In this document: one piece after another, positions 35,128 to 44,053 of the stretch
Layout: each line of letters begins with the position of its first letter
How positions within the stretch are numbered: position 1 is the first letter of the stretch
Source of the DNA: Pseudomonas viridiflava
Lineage (GTDB): Bacteria > Pseudomonadota > Gammaproteobacteria > Pseudomonadales > Pseudomonadaceae
Assembly (NCBI RefSeq): GCF_900591205.1
Contig: NZ_UUPU01000064.1
Coordinates: forward strand, 62,001 to 126,000
Direction: 5' to 3'
Length of the DNA stretch: 64,000 nucleotides
Translations under genes and position numbers: made by a program
Notes under the pieces: generated by a model
Seen by the model: only the letters and a program-made list of their open reading frames with translations
Told to the model about the DNA's origin: nothing
Database searches by the model: none

Positions 35128-36792
35128 CTAGCTATCTGGATTCAGTGCCTCGTTGAGACTCATGGCAATGGCGGCAGAGCGCTTTTCCAGGAATTTCTCA
35201 TAATTGTCCTCGGCAATTCCATAATCCATCGGATTTTCAATTAAATGGGATTTCAGCGATGCAGCAAGCTTTGAGTTGGCAGCGTTGAACTCTCCAATAT
35301 AAAAGCTGGGTGCCTTTGCACGAATCTTGTTGTTTGAAGCCGCATCTATTAATGTGATGTTCGCAATCAGGTTGGGTTCCCAATCCTGGAAATGCTTGTT
35401 GATGTACGCTTTTGGGAAAAAATGATGATAGTTTCTACTGGATGCGATTTTAAGATTCGAGTTGTCCAAAATAACATCGCTGTCGTCATCAAGGTTTTTA
35501 GGTTTCTGAGAGGCGAATAAACACAGAATGGTTTTCACATTTGCGTTCCCGGCAGAAAACCAGGTGGCGGCGATATCCTCAGCAGAGACCGTCAGTTCAT
35601 CCGAAGAATATTTTGGTTTCTGTGCCTCTAGTATGAGGTTCATTTTCTTCAGGTCTTCGGCGATTTTTGTCTCAGTTGCACCGCTGTATCGCCAGTTTAG
35701 ACCCACCCAGTAAAAGAATTGTTTAAGCAGTTTCGCCTGCGTCTCCGTCGGCCTCTTGTTGCCATTTTTGTGGAAGAAATAGGTGAAGGGCACCAACAGA
35801 GACGAGTAGGGGAGAAGTTGGGAGACAGGTACGTGCAATTTCGTTCTGATAAAGTCTACTGCCGTGAACATGGATGAGACCATGGGCTCCCAATTCGCAA
35901 TGAACAGGTCGCGACTGATCTTTAAGATATCTTTGGCGCGGATACTGCCTAGTGCGATGGCGGCAACAGCTTGAAGAACCGTAGCGGCAGGTATTGTTTC
36001 GAATTTTGCCTTGGCAAGGCTCTTGTCGACTTCATCGCTGCCATAGATCAGCTCTTCGAACTTTAACGCCAGGTCAAATTTCCGGGTTTCGTCATAGGTC
36101 ATCGCGACCATTATTTCAAAAAGTGTGAGCGGTTTGCCACCCGTATTGATGCGAGAGAACACATCGCAAGCGATATCTATTGGGTAATCCTTGATGGTGA
36201 TCGTGGAAAAGTCATACGTTGTTAAGCTGGTTTTGTACTCTTGAAATATTCTCGATTTTGCTATTCCGATCTGGTCAATAAAGTCCAATGCATCTGATGT
36301 AAGAAGGCGGTGTACTGATACATAGGTTTTGCCCTCTTCTCGCTGACTTGTCACGATCTGCTCATCGCTGAGAGGGTCGTAGTCAAGATTGACAAAGATA
36401 TCTTTGTAGTCGATTTCTTTTTTGTCTTTTGTTATACGTATTCCCTTGCGGATAGCATACAGCGATGTAATGCGCTGTTGGCCGTCAAGGATGTATTGAG
36501 CATAGTCACCTTGCGGTGTGTCGGGTAGTTTGTGGTTTCCAATGTCCTTGACTGATCGCAGGGTTTCCTTGGTTTTCCAAAGAATAAAAGTCCCGATAGG
36601 ATAACCTTTTAGGATGCTGTCAATCAGCTTTGCACTTTGATCCTTGTCCCAAACGAATTCGCGTTGAAACATGGGTAGCTTAATTTGTCCCGAGTCGATT
36701 TCCAGAAACAGCGCTTCATATTTTTTAATGGCATTCTCTGGGCGCAAGAGGCACTGGGGAGCTGTTTGAGGCGCGGTGTTTATTGTTGTCAC
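35128..36792 (-). CDS. GmrSD-type (DUF262 plus HNH) restriction endonuclease-like protein
   Basis: A 554-residue protein. The N-terminal DUF262 (ParB/sulfiredoxin-like NTPase) domain has LPMFQREFVWDKDQSAKLID (40-58) and ILDGQQRITSLYAI (101-114), the GmrS-type NTP motif. FSRINTGGKPLTLFEIMVAM follows, the usual second block. Near the C terminus RNYHHFFPKAYIN (453 on) with NITLIDAASNNK is a DUF1524/HNH-like nuclease motif. Such single-chain proteins act as type IV restriction enzymes against modified phage DNA. GTG start with AGGG upstream. A+T-richer than the flanking core genes. Confidence 0.82.
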   Translation of the reverse strand: MTTINTAPQTAPQCLLRPENAIKKYEALFLEIDSGQIKLPMFQREFVWDKDQSAKLIDSILKGYPIGTFILWKTKETLRSVKDIGNHKLPDTPQGDYAQYILDGQQRITSLYAIRKGIRITKDKKEIDYKDIFVNLDYDPLSDEQIVTSQREEGKTYVSVHRLLTSDALDFIDQIGIAKSRIFQEYKTSLTTYDFSTITIKDYPIDIACDVFSRINTGGKPLTLFEIMVAMTYDETRKFDLALKFEELIYGSDEVDKSLAKAKFETIPAATVLQAVAAIALGSIRAKDILKISRDLFIANWEPMVSSMFTAVDFIRTKLHVPVSQLLPYSSLLVPFTYFFHKNGNKRPTETQAKLLKQFFYWVGLNWRYSGATETKIAEDLKKMNLILEAQKPKYSSDELTVSAEDIAATWFSAGNANVKTILCLFASQKPKNLDDDSDVILDNSNLKIASSRNYHHFFPKAYINKHFQDWEPNLIANITLIDAASNNKIRAKAPSFYIGEFNAANSKLAASLKSHLIENPMDYGIAEDNYEKFLEKRSAAIAMSLNEALNPDS

Positions 36793-36930
36793 GGTAATTC
36801 CCTATAAGATTTCCATAAAATGGAGCTGGTACATTCTTGGTGTCAATCAGGTAAAAATGCCGTTTGACGGTTCTACCGTATTAACGTATTCAGCAACAGC
36901 CTGTAAGCCAAGAGAGTGGCCTCCCGTTCA

Positions 36931-38424
36931 TCACTGATGAAACCGCCTCCCCAACGCATCCAACCGCACCGCAATCGGCGGCAGTTGCTCACTGCTGCGT
37001 GCCAGGGTTTCCACATCGTCTGCCGTGCTTTGCGCAATGCTCTGCACTGCCTGCAACCGTCCCACGATCTCCAGGTTCGCCGAGGTTTGTTCACGGGTGG
37101 TGTTGACGATATGCCCGTTGAGCTGATCAATCTGCTGAATATCAACGCCGACCGCCCGCAGCATGTCCACCGCCACCTGGCTGTCCTCCACGCAGCGCTC
37201 TACGCCTTGGCGGCTGTCGTGCATGGCTTCAACCGCCTGGCGGCTGCCGTGTTGCAAGCTTTCGATGATGGTTTTGATTTCCTGGGTGGACACGGCGGTG
37301 CGTTGCGCCAGGCTGCGTACTTCGTCGGCGACCACGGCGAAGCCGCGGCCTTGTTCGCCGGCGCGGGCGGCTTCGATGGCGGCGTTGAGGGCCAGCAGGT
37401 TGGTCTGGTTGGCGATGCTGTTGATCACTTCCATGACGGTGCCGATTTGCTCGGCTTGTACGGCCAAGCCCTCCACGGTCTGGTTGGTGCCGGTGAGGCG
37501 TGAGGCCAGTTGGCTGATTTCCTGTTGGGCGCGGCTGACGCTTTCCTGGCCCCGGATGATTTGCTGGCTGGCCTTGCCCGCGTGTTCCACTGCGTGTTCG
37601 ACGTGCACGGCGATGTGGCCCGTGGCGTCTTCCATGCGCTGCATCGAGCCGGTCATCTGGCTGATTTCCGCGAGTTGATGCCGCGCACCTTTTTCCAGGG
37701 TGCCGCTGGCGCTGGCCAGTTCCTGGCCGAGTTGGCCGAGGCCGTGGGAGTCACGGGCGACGCCGTCGATCAGGTGGGTGATCTGCTGCAGGAAGTGGTC
37801 GAAACGCTTGGCGAGGGACACATGCACCTTGCCCTCACCCTGGGCGGTTTCTACGGTGAACTGCGAGGTGACGGCGAGCATCTTCTCGAGCATTTCCTGG
37901 CTTTCCACCGCCTCGGCCTGGCTGTGCACGGCGAGGTAGAGGAGGGCGACGGTTTCCATCACTACGTAGAAGGCGTGGACGAACACCATGGTCCAGCCGC
38001 CGTGGTGCTCCATCACGAATACCGGAAACCCTTGATGCTGCAGCGCATGAAACACCACGTGGTGCACCGCGATAGTCAGCGCTGCGACCAGAATCGGCAG
38101 CCAGTCCCGGTAAAATGTCAGCACCGCCAGCAGCGCGAAGATCCCGAAGTGCGATTCGATCACGCCCTGCGCCTGGTTGATATGCAGCGCGGCCATGACC
38201 ATCAGGCCGGCGCCCAGTGCGCACCGCATCAAGCGGGTTCCGCTTGATGCGCGATACAGCGCGGTCAGCACCACACTGGTGCCGCCGCCGACGACCACGG
38301 CTTGCAGCAAGGTGTCGTGCCAGAACGCCAGGCCAAGGGAGAACAGGAACATCAGCCAGATCAACGCCAGCATGATGCGGTCGGCCTTGCGATAGTGCTC
38401 CAGGAAACGTGCGCGTGCGGGCAT
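36931..38424 (-). CDS. methyl-accepting chemotaxis protein with histidine-rich membrane sensor
   Basis: A 497-residue chemoreceptor. The first 170 residues form five or six membrane segments with no periplasmic loop of any size, and contain eleven His (36, 81, 92, 121, 122, 126, 130, 140, 141, 150, 167), many at membrane borders. The rest is a cytoplasmic signalling domain with tip VINSIANQTNLLALNAAIEA and FAVVADEVRSLAQRT. No HAMP domain is evident. Haem or metal sensing within the membrane is a reasonable guess. GGAGTAAG precedes the ATG. Confidence 0.88.
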   Translation of the reverse strand: MPARARFLEHYRKADRIMLALIWLMFLFSLGLAFWHDTLLQAVVVGGGTSVVLTALYRASSGTRLMRCALGAGLMVMAALHINQAQGVIESHFGIFALLAVLTFYRDWLPILVAALTIAVHHVVFHALQHQGFPVFVMEHHGGWTMVFVHAFYVVMETVALLYLAVHSQAEAVESQEMLEKMLAVTSQFTVETAQGEGKVHVSLAKRFDHFLQQITHLIDGVARDSHGLGQLGQELASASGTLEKGARHQLAEISQMTGSMQRMEDATGHIAVHVEHAVEHAGKASQQIIRGQESVSRAQQEISQLASRLTGTNQTVEGLAVQAEQIGTVMEVINSIANQTNLLALNAAIEAARAGEQGRGFAVVADEVRSLAQRTAVSTQEIKTIIESLQHGSRQAVEAMHDSRQGVERCVEDSQVAVDMLRAVGVDIQQIDQLNGHIVNTTREQTSANLEIVGRLQAVQSIAQSTADDVETLARSSEQLPPIAVRLDALGRRFHQ

Positions 38425-38570
38425 ACACTCTTACTCCATGTGGGCGAGCCAGGAACAAAGCATGCGGCGTGCCACGATGGCCCGCTGATACAGCAAAGCA
38501 GCAATCCGGGTTTTTGCAGATTCGGGGATGCCAATGGGTTATCGGCGTTGGGGCAGGGGACTTTAGCAAC

Positions 38571-38590
38571 GGCTACCCGGGTGGGTAGCC
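38571..38590 (-). terminator. hairpin after the TonB-dependent receptor gene
   Basis: Stem GGCTACCC-gggt-GGGTAGCC 16 bp downstream of the receptor stop on the minus strand. T-tract weak, so terminator status is moderate. Confidence 0.5.
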
Positions 38591-38606
38591 GCAGAGGGAG
38601 GCGGAG

Positions 38607-40763
38607 TTAGAAGGTGTATTTAGCGGTTACGCCGAAGCTGCGTGGGTTGCCGTAGGAGTCGCCGCCATAGCTTATGTCGTTGGCAATGGCGGAGTAGTAA
38701 CGGCGGTCGAAGATGTTGTTGGCGTTGAGTTGCAGGTCCAGGTTCTGGTTGACCTTGTAGCCGGCCATCAGGTCGGTGACGGCATAAGCGCCCTGTTTGA
38801 GGCGATAGGTGCTGCCGTCCGCCAGTTTGACGTCGTTATACATACGGCTCTGCCAGGACACGTTGCCACCGACGCGGAGTTTTTCCAGTGGGCCCTGGAA
38901 CCGGTAGCTGGTGGTCAGCTTGAACAGTTGCTCCGGGGTGTCGGTGTCGAACTGCTTGTTTACGTTCTGCGGGTTGGCGTCATCCTTGATGGTGTGGGTA
39001 CGCGCATAGGTGTAGCCACCGCCAACCTGCCAATTCTCGGTCAGCGCGCCTTGCAGTTCGAAGTCGATGCCCTGGCTGCGAATTTTGCCTGAAGCTTCAT
39101 AGCACGATGCCTGTGGGCAATTTGCCACGAACACCTGCACGCCGCGGTTTTCCTGGTCGACGTTGAACAGCGCGACGCTCGCATTCAGCGCGCCACCGAG
39201 GTATTCGCCCTTGATGCCGACCTCATAGTTCTTGCCGACAATTGGCTTGACCGGGGTGCCGGAGGTGTCCTTGCCGGTTTGCGGCGTGAAGATGTCGCTG
39301 TAGCTGACGTAGACCGAGTGATGGTCGTCCAGCTCGTAAATCAAGCCTGCGTAGCGGGTCAGGTTGCGGGTGACGTGGTAGTCGCCGTCGTTGCTGCCAT
39401 GGGCGTCGTAGTCATACCAGTCCAGTCGGGCGCCGAGGATCAGCTTCAGCGGGTCGGCCAGGCTCAGGCGCGTGGTCACGTAGACGCCGTCCTGGGTGGT
39501 GACTTCGCGGTCGTTGGTGGTGTGGACGAAGTCCGGTTTGCCCGCCGTCAGTGGCCAGTTCAGGTTGTACGGACTGTAGTTGTGGGTGGTCATGTCGTAG
39601 ATGCGCCGGCTGGCCCCCACGACCAGTTCATGGCTGCGCCCGAACGCTTCGAAAGGTCCGCTGGCAAAGGCATCGACGCCGGCCTGATTTTCATCGTAGG
39701 CGGCCTGATAGACCGTACGGGCCAGTGTGTTGTTGACCCAGCGCGACTGGTAGGAACCGGAGAACAACGCATCCTGCTGGGCGTAGTTGGCGTTGACCTG
39801 GAGCTTCCAGTCGTTGGCCAGGCGCTGGCGCAGTTCGGCGAACACCGTGTTGATTTCCTGATCCTTGTTCTCCCAGGTGGTGCCCGGGTTGTAGGAGCGC
39901 GGCAGGTTCAGGTGATGGCCATCCTGGCCGATCATCGAGGCGCCCCAGAAGTAGTTGGTTTTGTCCTTCTGGTTGGAGAAGCCCAGGGTCAGGGTGGTGT
40001 CCTCACTCAGGTCGGCTTCGGTGACGGCATAGAACAGGCCGTGATCTTCCTCGGCTTTATTGATGAAACTGTTGGCGTCGCGATACGAGGCGACGACTCG
40101 GCCCCGCAGTGTGCCGCTGTCATTGAGTGGGCTGGACGCGTCGATCTCGCCACGGTAATCGTCCCAGCTGCCGGCGGCGCCGGTCAGGGTGACTTTCTGC
40201 TCATCCAGCGGCCGCTTGCGGATCAGGTTGATGGCGGCCGAAGGGTTGCCCGCGCCGGTGACCAGGCCGGTGGCACCGCGTACCACCTCAACGCGATCAA
40301 ACATCGCCAGGTTTGGCTGGGCGCCCACGGAAACGCCGTTATAGCCGCTGGGGATGCCGTCATACATGAGGTTGTCGATGTCGAACCCACGCGAGGTGTA
40401 GGACTGCCGTCCAGGACCGTTGGAGTAGTTCAGAAACAATCCGGGCGTGGCATTGACTACGTCGTTGATGCTGGTCATCGCCTGGTCATCCATACGCTGG
40501 CGCGTAATGACGGTGACGGCCTGCGGGGTTTCACGCAGGGTCAGTGGCAGTTTGGTCGCCGTTTTCATCGAGCCGGTGGTGTAGGACTGCGTGCCTTCGG
40601 TGGTTTCGGCCAGTTGCCCCTCACCGGAGATTTGCGTGGCCCCCAATTCAAGGGTGGTTGCCGGCGCGTCGTCGGCAAAGGCCGCGTGTGAGGCGGCAAG
40701 ACAGACAGCCAAAGCCATCGAGCTGGGTGTAAAACCTTTACCGGCGTAGTGTTGCGCAGACAT
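38607..40763 (-). CDS. TonB-dependent siderophore receptor
   Basis: A 718-residue outer-membrane receptor. The signal peptide ends near HAAFA. There is no N-terminal signalling (STN) domain, so it does not act through a sigma/anti-sigma pair. The plug domain has LRETPQAVTVITRQRMDD, the MTSINDVVNATPG block and VEVVRGATGLVTGAGNPSAAINLIRKRP, followed by a 22-strand barrel ending RSFGVTAKYTF. Ferric-siderophore import is the role; which siderophore is not clear. A Fur-box-like sequence lies 45 bp upstream. The gene stands alone. Confidence 0.92.
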   Translation of the reverse strand: MSAQHYAGKGFTPSSMALAVCLAASHAAFADDAPATTLELGATQISGEGQLAETTEGTQSYTTGSMKTATKLPLTLRETPQAVTVITRQRMDDQAMTSINDVVNATPGLFLNYSNGPGRQSYTSRGFDIDNLMYDGIPSGYNGVSVGAQPNLAMFDRVEVVRGATGLVTGAGNPSAAINLIRKRPLDEQKVTLTGAAGSWDDYRGEIDASSPLNDSGTLRGRVVASYRDANSFINKAEEDHGLFYAVTEADLSEDTTLTLGFSNQKDKTNYFWGASMIGQDGHHLNLPRSYNPGTTWENKDQEINTVFAELRQRLANDWKLQVNANYAQQDALFSGSYQSRWVNNTLARTVYQAAYDENQAGVDAFASGPFEAFGRSHELVVGASRRIYDMTTHNYSPYNLNWPLTAGKPDFVHTTNDREVTTQDGVYVTTRLSLADPLKLILGARLDWYDYDAHGSNDGDYHVTRNLTRYAGLIYELDDHHSVYVSYSDIFTPQTGKDTSGTPVKPIVGKNYEVGIKGEYLGGALNASVALFNVDQENRGVQVFVANCPQASCYEASGKIRSQGIDFELQGALTENWQVGGGYTYARTHTIKDDANPQNVNKQFDTDTPEQLFKLTTSYRFQGPLEKLRVGGNVSWQSRMYNDVKLADGSTYRLKQGAYAVTDLMAGYKVNQNLDLQLNANNIFDRRYYSAIANDISYGGDSYGNPRSFGVTAKYTF

Positions 40764-40807
40764 CGAACGGACTCTCCCCGAAGCGCCGTCCCTGGCGAAT
40801 AATAAAG

Positions 40808-40828
40808 ATGTTGATAATTATTCGCATC
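40808..40828 (-). promoter_or_regulatory. Fur box candidate
   Basis: On the minus strand the sequence GCGAATAATTATCAACAT resembles pseudomonad Fur boxes (core AATAATTATCA), 45 bp before the TonB-dependent receptor start. It is the only A+T-rich palindromic stretch in that promoter. Confidence 0.55.
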
Positions 40829-40907
40829 AGTGTGACAGAGTATGTCTGCGTAAAAAAGCCTTTGGGGAGAATTGGTTAACGAATTTTTCACATCTTCGTT
40901 GATGATG

Positions 40908-41405
40908 TCAGTGAGTACCCCGCATCGCAATCGCCACCCGACTCGTCGCCTTCACCTCCCGCAACGCCAGGCTCGACTGGATCGACGCAATCCCCAACTG
41001 GCGCCGCAGCACGCTTTCGACAAACTCGCTGTAGCTGTCCAGGTCCTCCGCCAGCACTTGCAACAGATAATCCGCATCGCCGGTGATCTTGTGGCACGAC
41101 AACACTTGGGGCAGTTGCTTTACCACGGCCTCGAAGGCGTCGGGCGCGTGGTCGGTGTGGATCGCGAAGCGCACATGCACAAACGCGAGGATGTCCAGGC
41201 CGAGCATCTTGCGGTCGAGGTTGGCCTGGTAGTCCTTGATCACGCCTTCTTCTTCCAGGCGTTTGCGGCGCCGCCAGCAGGGGGTGAGGCTCAGGGACAG
41301 GCGCTCACTCAGTTGCGCGTTGGAAATGCTGGCGTCTTCCTGCAGCAGGGCGAGGATGGCGAGATCAGTCTCATCAAGTGCGACCTGCTTGGTTTTATTT
41401 TTCAT
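40908..41405 (-). CDS. Lrp/AsnC-family transcriptional regulator
   Basis: A 165-residue regulator: HTH ISNAQLSERLSLSLTPCWRRRKRLEEEGVI (28-57) and an AsnC ligand domain with FVHVRFAIHTD and CHKITGDADYLLQVLAEDLD. Divergent from acetylpolyamine amidohydrolase (121 bp) and probably its regulator, sensing an amino acid or polyamine product. Confidence 0.92.
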   Translation of the reverse strand: MKNKTKQVALDETDLAILALLQEDASISNAQLSERLSLSLTPCWRRRKRLEEEGVIKDYQANLDRKMLGLDILAFVHVRFAIHTDHAPDAFEAVVKQLPQVLSCHKITGDADYLLQVLAEDLDSYSEFVESVLRRQLGIASIQSSLALREVKATSRVAIAMRGTH

Positions 41406-41479
41406 ATATGGCTGTCTCAGGGGTAAAAATGCCCGATAAAGCTAACAGTGTCGCAACTAAAAGCAAAGAAAGCCCCAGG

Positions 41480-41520
41480 CCGTCAGAACAAAATAGATCC
41501 TGTCTTTTACTGACGGATCT
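41480..41520. promoter_or_regulatory. nested inverted repeats in the lrp/aphA divergent promoter
   Basis: CCGTCAG (41480-41486) pairs with CTGACGG (41510-41516), and AGATCC (41495-41500) pairs with GGATCT (41515-41520), directly before the amidohydrolase start. Candidate binding site for the divergent Lrp-type regulator. Confidence 0.5.
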
Positions 41521-41526
41521 AGAGAA

Positions 41527-42561
41527 ATGTTGACTGTTTTTAGTGATGACCACCGTTTGCACCATGGCACCGAACTGAAAGACGGCGTGCTCAAGCCCTC
41601 GTTCGAGCAACCGAGCCGCGCCGACACCGTGCGTGATCGCGTTCGGCAGGTGGGCCTGGGCGACATCATCGTACCGCGCCATTTTGAGCGTGCCTGTTAC
41701 GTCAATGCCCACAGTGAGCGTTACGTGGCGTTCCTCGAAACCGCCTGGGCCGAGTGGACCGCCGTCGGCCGCAGCCACGATGCACTGCCGTTGGTATGGC
41801 CGGTGCGTGACCTGGCCAATCAACAGGTGCCGGAATTCATCGACGGCAAGCTGGGTTTTTATGCGATGGACGCCGGTTCGCCGATTACCGGCACCACCTG
41901 GAACGCGGTAAAAACCAGTGCGGATATCGCCCTGACCGGCCTGGCGCTGCTTGATGAAGGTCATAACAGTGCCTTCGCATTGTGTCGCCCACCCGGGCAT
42001 CATGCGGCCCGCGAGTACATGGGCGGCTATTGCTACCTCAACAATGCCGCGATTGCCGCGCAACACGCCATCACCCAGGGCGCCAAGCGCGTGGCGGTAC
42101 TGGACGTGGATTTTCACCATGGCAATGGCACGCAGAATATTTTCTACGACCGCCCGGATGTGATGTTCATCTCCCTGCACGGCGAACCGTCGGTGTCCTA
42201 CCCGTATTTTTCAGGCTTCAGCAGCGAGCGCGGGGCCGGGGCCGGGGAGGGCTTCAACCTGAATTACCCGTTGCCGAAAAATACCACCTGGGCCCACTAC
42301 CAAACCGCACTGATCGACGCCTGTCGCCAACTGCGCGCTTTTGCCCCCGACGTGCTGGTGATCTCCCTGGGCGTGGATACCTTCAAGGATGACCCCATCA
42401 GCCACTTCCTGCTCGACAGCCAGGACTTCCTCGGGATGGGCGAGATCATCGCCGGGGTAGGCGTGCCGACCCTGTTTGTGATGGAAGGCGGCTACATGGT
42501 CGATGAGATCGGCATCAATGCCGTCAACGTGCTGCACGGTTTCGAAAGCCAGACCGCCTGA
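41527..42561 (+). CDS. aphA: acetylpolyamine amidohydrolase (class II HDAC-like)
   Basis: A 344-residue zinc amidohydrolase. Counting from this start, the active-site residues fall at the numbers known for the Mycoplana ramosa enzyme: His158 and His159 (RPPGHHA), zinc ligands Asp195 and His197 (DVDFHHGN) and Asp284 (LGVDTFKDDP), and Tyr323 (EGGYMVDE). This makes both function and start very secure. It removes acetyl from N-acetylputrescine or N-acetylcadaverine so that the polyamine can be catabolised. It is followed after 66 bp by an amino-acid/polyamine-type permease on the same strand. Confidence 0.93.
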   Translation: MLTVFSDDHRLHHGTELKDGVLKPSFEQPSRADTVRDRVRQVGLGDIIVPRHFERACYVNAHSERYVAFLETAWAEWTAVGRSHDALPLVWPVRDLANQQVPEFIDGKLGFYAMDAGSPITGTTWNAVKTSADIALTGLALLDEGHNSAFALCRPPGHHAAREYMGGYCYLNNAAIAAQHAITQGAKRVAVLDVDFHHGNGTQNIFYDRPDVMFISLHGEPSVSYPYFSGFSSERGAGAGEGFNLNYPLPKNTTWAHYQTALIDACRQLRAFAPDVLVISLGVDTFKDDPISHFLLDSQDFLGMGEIIAGVGVPTLFVMEGGYMVDEIGINAVNVLHGFESQTA

Positions 42562-42627
42562 TTCCAATAACAAGCAACGCTCAACTTTTTTCTGCCAAAA
42601 CTCAAAAACATAACAAGAGGTTTTGTG

Positions 42628-44025
42628 ATGAAAACAACCACGCCCGGGCTTTATGAAAAGCCTGCGTTGCAACGCACCCTGAGCAACCGCCATATCCAGC
42701 TGATGGCCATGGGCGGTGCGATCGGAACCGGCCTGTTTATGGGCTCCGGCAAGATCATCGCGCTGTCCGGCACCTCGATCATCCTGATCTATATGATCAT
42801 CGGCCTGTTCGTGTACTTCGTGATGCGCGCCATGGGCGAGCTGCTGCTGTCCAATCTCAACTTCAAGAGTTTCGCCGACTTCGCCGGGGCGTACCTGGGG
42901 CCGCGTGCCGCATTCTTTCTGGGCTGGTCGTACTGGCTGAGCTGGAGCGTGGCGGTGGTGGGGGACGCGGTGGTGGTTGGCGGGTTTTTCCAGTACTGGT
43001 TTCCCGATGTGCCGGCCTGGATGCCCGCCGTGGGCATGTTGCTCACGTTGTTTGCGCTGAATGTGCTGACGGTCAAGCTGTTTGGCGAAGTGGAGTTCTG
43101 GTTCGCGATTATCAAGATCATCGCCGTGGTGACCTTGATCGGCGTGAGCGTGGTGCTGATCGCCAGCTCGTTTGTATCACCCACGGGGGTGACGGCCTCC
43201 TTGAGCCATTTGCTGGATAAACAAGCGGCGTTTCCCAATGGGTTGTTCGGCTTTTTTGCCGGGTTCCAGATGGCGATCTTTTCGTTTGCCGGCACCGAAC
43301 TGATCGGCACCGCAGCCGCTGAAACACGGGCACCGGAGAAGACCTTGCCGAAGGCGATCAACTCGATTCCGCTGCGCATTATCTTGTTTTACGTGCTGGC
43401 TTTGGCGTGCATCATCGCGGTCACGTCGTGGCAGCAGGTGTCGCCGAGCAAAAGCCCGTTTGTGGAGCTGTTCCTGGTGGCGGGATTTCCGGCTGCGGCT
43501 GGGATCGTGAATTTCGTGGTGCTGACGTCGGCAGCGTCGTCGGCCAACAGCGGGGTGTTTTCCGCCAGCCGCATGCTGTTCGGCCTGGCTGACCTGGGCG
43601 ATGCGCCGGGCATATTCCGGCGGCTGTCGACCAGCAGCGTGCCGTTTATCAGCCTGGCGTTTACCACGCTGTTGATGCTGCTAGGGCTGGTGTTGCTGTT
43701 TGTGGTGCCGGAGGTGATGACGGCCTTCACCATTGTGTCGACCGTCTCGGCGATCCTGGTGATTTTTACTTGGTCGACGATCCTCGCGTCCTACATCGCC
43801 TACCGCAAAAAGCGCCCGGACCTGCACGCGAAGTCTATCTACAAGATGCCCGGCGGGGTGCCGATGGCCTGGTTTTCCCTGGCGTTTCTGGCCTTTGTGC
43901 TGGGCTTGCTGGCGCTGCGCCCGGATACCCGGCTGGCACTGTGCGTGATGCCTGCCTGGTTTATCTGGCTGGGCATCGCCTTTCAATGCTCGCGCTTTCG
44001 GGGTGCCAGCCTGGTGAAAACCTAG
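42628..44025 (+). CDS. amino-acid permease, APC superfamily (AAT family)
   Basis: A 465-residue transporter with 12 hydrophobic segments and the AAT signature at the N terminus: LSNRHIQLMAMGGAIGTGLFMGSG, YFVMRAMGELLLSN, and ETRAPEKTLPKAINSIPLRI. Similar to D-serine/D-alanine/glycine or GABA-type permeases. ATG 42628 follows AGAGG. Co-transcription with the amidohydrolase suggests uptake of an acetylated polyamine or related amine (inference). Confidence 0.9.
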   Translation: MKTTTPGLYEKPALQRTLSNRHIQLMAMGGAIGTGLFMGSGKIIALSGTSIILIYMIIGLFVYFVMRAMGELLLSNLNFKSFADFAGAYLGPRAAFFLGWSYWLSWSVAVVGDAVVVGGFFQYWFPDVPAWMPAVGMLLTLFALNVLTVKLFGEVEFWFAIIKIIAVVTLIGVSVVLIASSFVSPTGVTASLSHLLDKQAAFPNGLFGFFAGFQMAIFSFAGTELIGTAAAETRAPEKTLPKAINSIPLRIILFYVLALACIIAVTSWQQVSPSKSPFVELFLVAGFPAAAGIVNFVVLTSAASSANSGVFSASRMLFGLADLGDAPGIFRRLSTSSVPFISLAFTTLLMLLGLVLLFVVPEVMTAFTIVSTVSAILVIFTWSTILASYIAYRKKRPDLHAKSIYKMPGGVPMAWFSLAFLAFVLGLLALRPDTRLALCVMPAWFIWLGIAFQCSRFRGASLVKT

Positions 44026-44053
44026 TCGCGGCCTCACCCGGTGCGATACACAA

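Noticed and set aside
39279..40691. 470-codon plus-strand open frame opposite the TonB-dependent receptor
   Set aside because: Composition of Val/Gly/Arg typical of antisense frames; the receptor has signal, plug and barrel motifs.
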